Below, piece after piece: positions 11,864 through 12,678 of a DNA stretch of 12,678 nucleotides; within the stretch, counting starts at the first letter, position 1, and every line of letters begins with the position of its first letter. A program made the translations under genes and the position numbers. The stretch is from JAKQDH01 sp029558835 (GTDB taxonomy: Bacteria; Planctomycetota; Phycisphaerae; UBA1845). The stretch covers positions 1 to 12,678 of the forward strand of contig DAOQSN010000064.1 of NCBI GenBank assembly GCA_035356615.1, in the 5' to 3' direction. Under the pieces are notes generated by a model. The model saw only the letters and a list, made by a program, of their open reading frames with translations. It had not been told where the DNA came from and did no database searches.

Positions 11864-12678
11864 TCAAGATGGCGCAGGCAGAAGGGCGATCACCCAGCTC
11901 CCGTGCCGGACCTGATTCCGCTGGTGCAGTTCGGCGTCGTACCGGGTCCGGGTCTGCCACATCTTCCAGAGGATCTTCAGCCGGCGCTGGGCCAGGCAAC
12001 GCAGCGCACTGGCGTAGCTCTTCCCTTCGGCACGCTTCTTCTCATAGTACGCCTGGGCCCAGGGGCAGACCTGCAGACTCAGTCCGGCCCACAGATGGAC
12101 GGTCTGACGTAGCAGTTTGTTACAGCCCCCTCGGAACCGTGCCTTACGGACCTTGCCACTCTGGTAACTGACCGGCGCCGTCCCCACACAGCACTGCAGC
12201 CCCTCAGCAGAATCGAACCGGGCCCGGTCATCACCCAGTTCCGCGAGCAGACGCGGAGCCAGCTTGGGTCCCGTACCGGGCAGCGAGCCGAACAGGTCAT
12301 GGTCCGGGTGGCGAGCGAAGAGCTCCTCGATGCGAGCCCGATACCGATCGAGCTGATCCTGCAACACCCGGAGTTGGATGGCCAGCCCGGTGGCCAGCAG
12401 GCTCTTGGCTTGAACCACCGCGGGGCTGCCGCAGAACTGGTCGGCGGTGGCGAACAGGCTCAGCCGTTGCGCATACGTCTCCGGACGGTAGAGCTTCTGC
12501 AGGTGCAGGAATTTCTCCCAGCGCCGCCTGCCGGCCTGGATCAAGGCCGCCGGCGTCGGAAAACGCTCGACAAAGGCCCAGGAGGAGCGCATCGTCCAAT
12601 CCTCGAAGGCCTGCAACGCTACCGGATAGTATTCCCGCAGGGCGGCGCGGAGCTCGTTGATCAATGCCGTCCGTTGTG
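11864..12678 (-). CDS. IS110-family transposase, C-terminal part (cut by window edge)
   Basis: This is the recombinase of an IS110/IS1111-type insertion sequence. The frame is open to the right window edge and reads QRTALINELRAALREYYPVAL, which is internal in the family. The N-terminal DEDD (RuvC-like) domain therefore lies outside the window; the TTG at 12664 is not the start. Visible parts, numbered from 12664: a helical linker (1-90), a coiled-coil region (about 95-118), and the Transposase_20 domain, with FGSLPGTGPKLAPRLLAEL (125-143), F150, VGTAPVSYQSGK (160-171) carrying the conserved Ser region, RGGCNKLLRQTVHLWA (178-193) and YYEKKRAEGKSYASALRCLA (206-225). The family acts without flanking target duplications and, in studied members, uses an element-encoded bridge RNA to pick its target. 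No stop or frameshift is visible in the portion present, so it may be active. Confidence 0.93.
   Translation of the reverse strand, partial: QRTALINELRAALREYYPVALQAFEDWTMRSSWAFVERFPTPAALIQAGRRRWEKFLHLQKLYRPETYAQRLSLFATADQFCGSPAVVQAKSLLATGLAIQLRVLQDQLDRYRARIEELFARHPDHDLFGSLPGTGPKLAPRLLAELGDDRARFDSAEGLQCCVGTAPVSYQSGKVRKARFRGGCNKLLRQTVHLWAGLSLQVCPWAQAYYEKKRAEGKSYASALRCLAQRRLKILWKMWQTRTRYDAELHQRNQVRHGSWVIALLPAPS
11864..12678 (-). mobile_element. IS110-family insertion sequence, partial in window
   Basis: Only the transposase 3' part and its downstream side are visible. IS110-type elements usually lack clear terminal inverted repeats, so the left boundary in 11681-11863 cannot be fixed from this end alone. 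The family assignment rests on the Transposase_20 domain. Subgroup (IS110 or IS1111) is undetermined. Confidence 0.75.

Noticed and set aside
11700..11999. 99-codon minus-strand frame overlapping the transposase 3' end
   Set aside because: The transposase frame ends naturally at 11864. This frame has no family likeness, and a frameshifted extension is not needed.
1..12678. CRISPR array, tRNA, rRNA or toxin-antitoxin module
   Set aside because: No regularly spaced direct repeats beyond the two-copy unit at 11703, no cloverleaf with a TTCRA arm that I could find, and no small paired genes of known type.

Overview
The window looks like chromosomal DNA of a GC-rich Planctomycetota bacterium, probably of the Phycisphaerae or a related lineage (inference). 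Three features point there together: a secreted protein with a C-terminal PEP-CTERM sorting tail, a secreted protein ending in paired Asp-rich dockerin-like calcium loops of the GDLDxDxDVDxxD type, and long intergenic gaps rich in hairpins. GC is high throughout, so long spurious frames exist on both strands. No single new gene island stands out. The interesting parts are unusual domain layouts and structured non-coding DNA.

Layout. (1) 1-770: an unrecognised membrane-anchored protein with a probable frameshift or sequencing error near its end. (2) 771-1240: a gap with several hairpins and a 14-bp palindrome. (3) 1241-2653: a PEP-CTERM surface protein with NxxGxxAF-like repeats. It is followed by a 12-bp hairpin and then a secreted protein (2761-3834) that I read as a pyroglutamyl-peptidase I (C15)-like hydrolase fused to a dockerin-like module. 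(4) 4020-7797: an overlapping ABC pair, a LolD/MacB-type ATPase and a 10-TM FtsX-type permease. Both carry unusual insertions. (5) A long two-part hairpin at 7798-7852 separates the ABC operon from a convergent membrane diguanylate cyclase (7854-9212, minus strand). The upstream region of the cyclase is structured. (6) 9213-9769: a gap without a convincing gene. (7) 9770-10537, minus strand: RsmE, the 16S rRNA m3U1498 methyltransferase. (8) 10838-11680: an acidic Pro/Ala-rich protein with a C-terminal membrane anchor, divergent from rsmE. (9) 11864 to the window end, minus strand: the C-terminal part of an IS110-family transposase, cut by the window edge, with repeats in its downstream flank.

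How the parts work together: genes 3 and 4 are both exported surface or secreted proteins, each with its own ribosome-binding site. The ABC pair forms one translationally coupled transport or lipoprotein-release unit. The cyclase, rsmE and the tail-anchored protein look like independent transcription units. Nothing here forms a recognised defence system, CRISPR array, prophage or biosynthetic cluster. I found no rRNA or tRNA gene.
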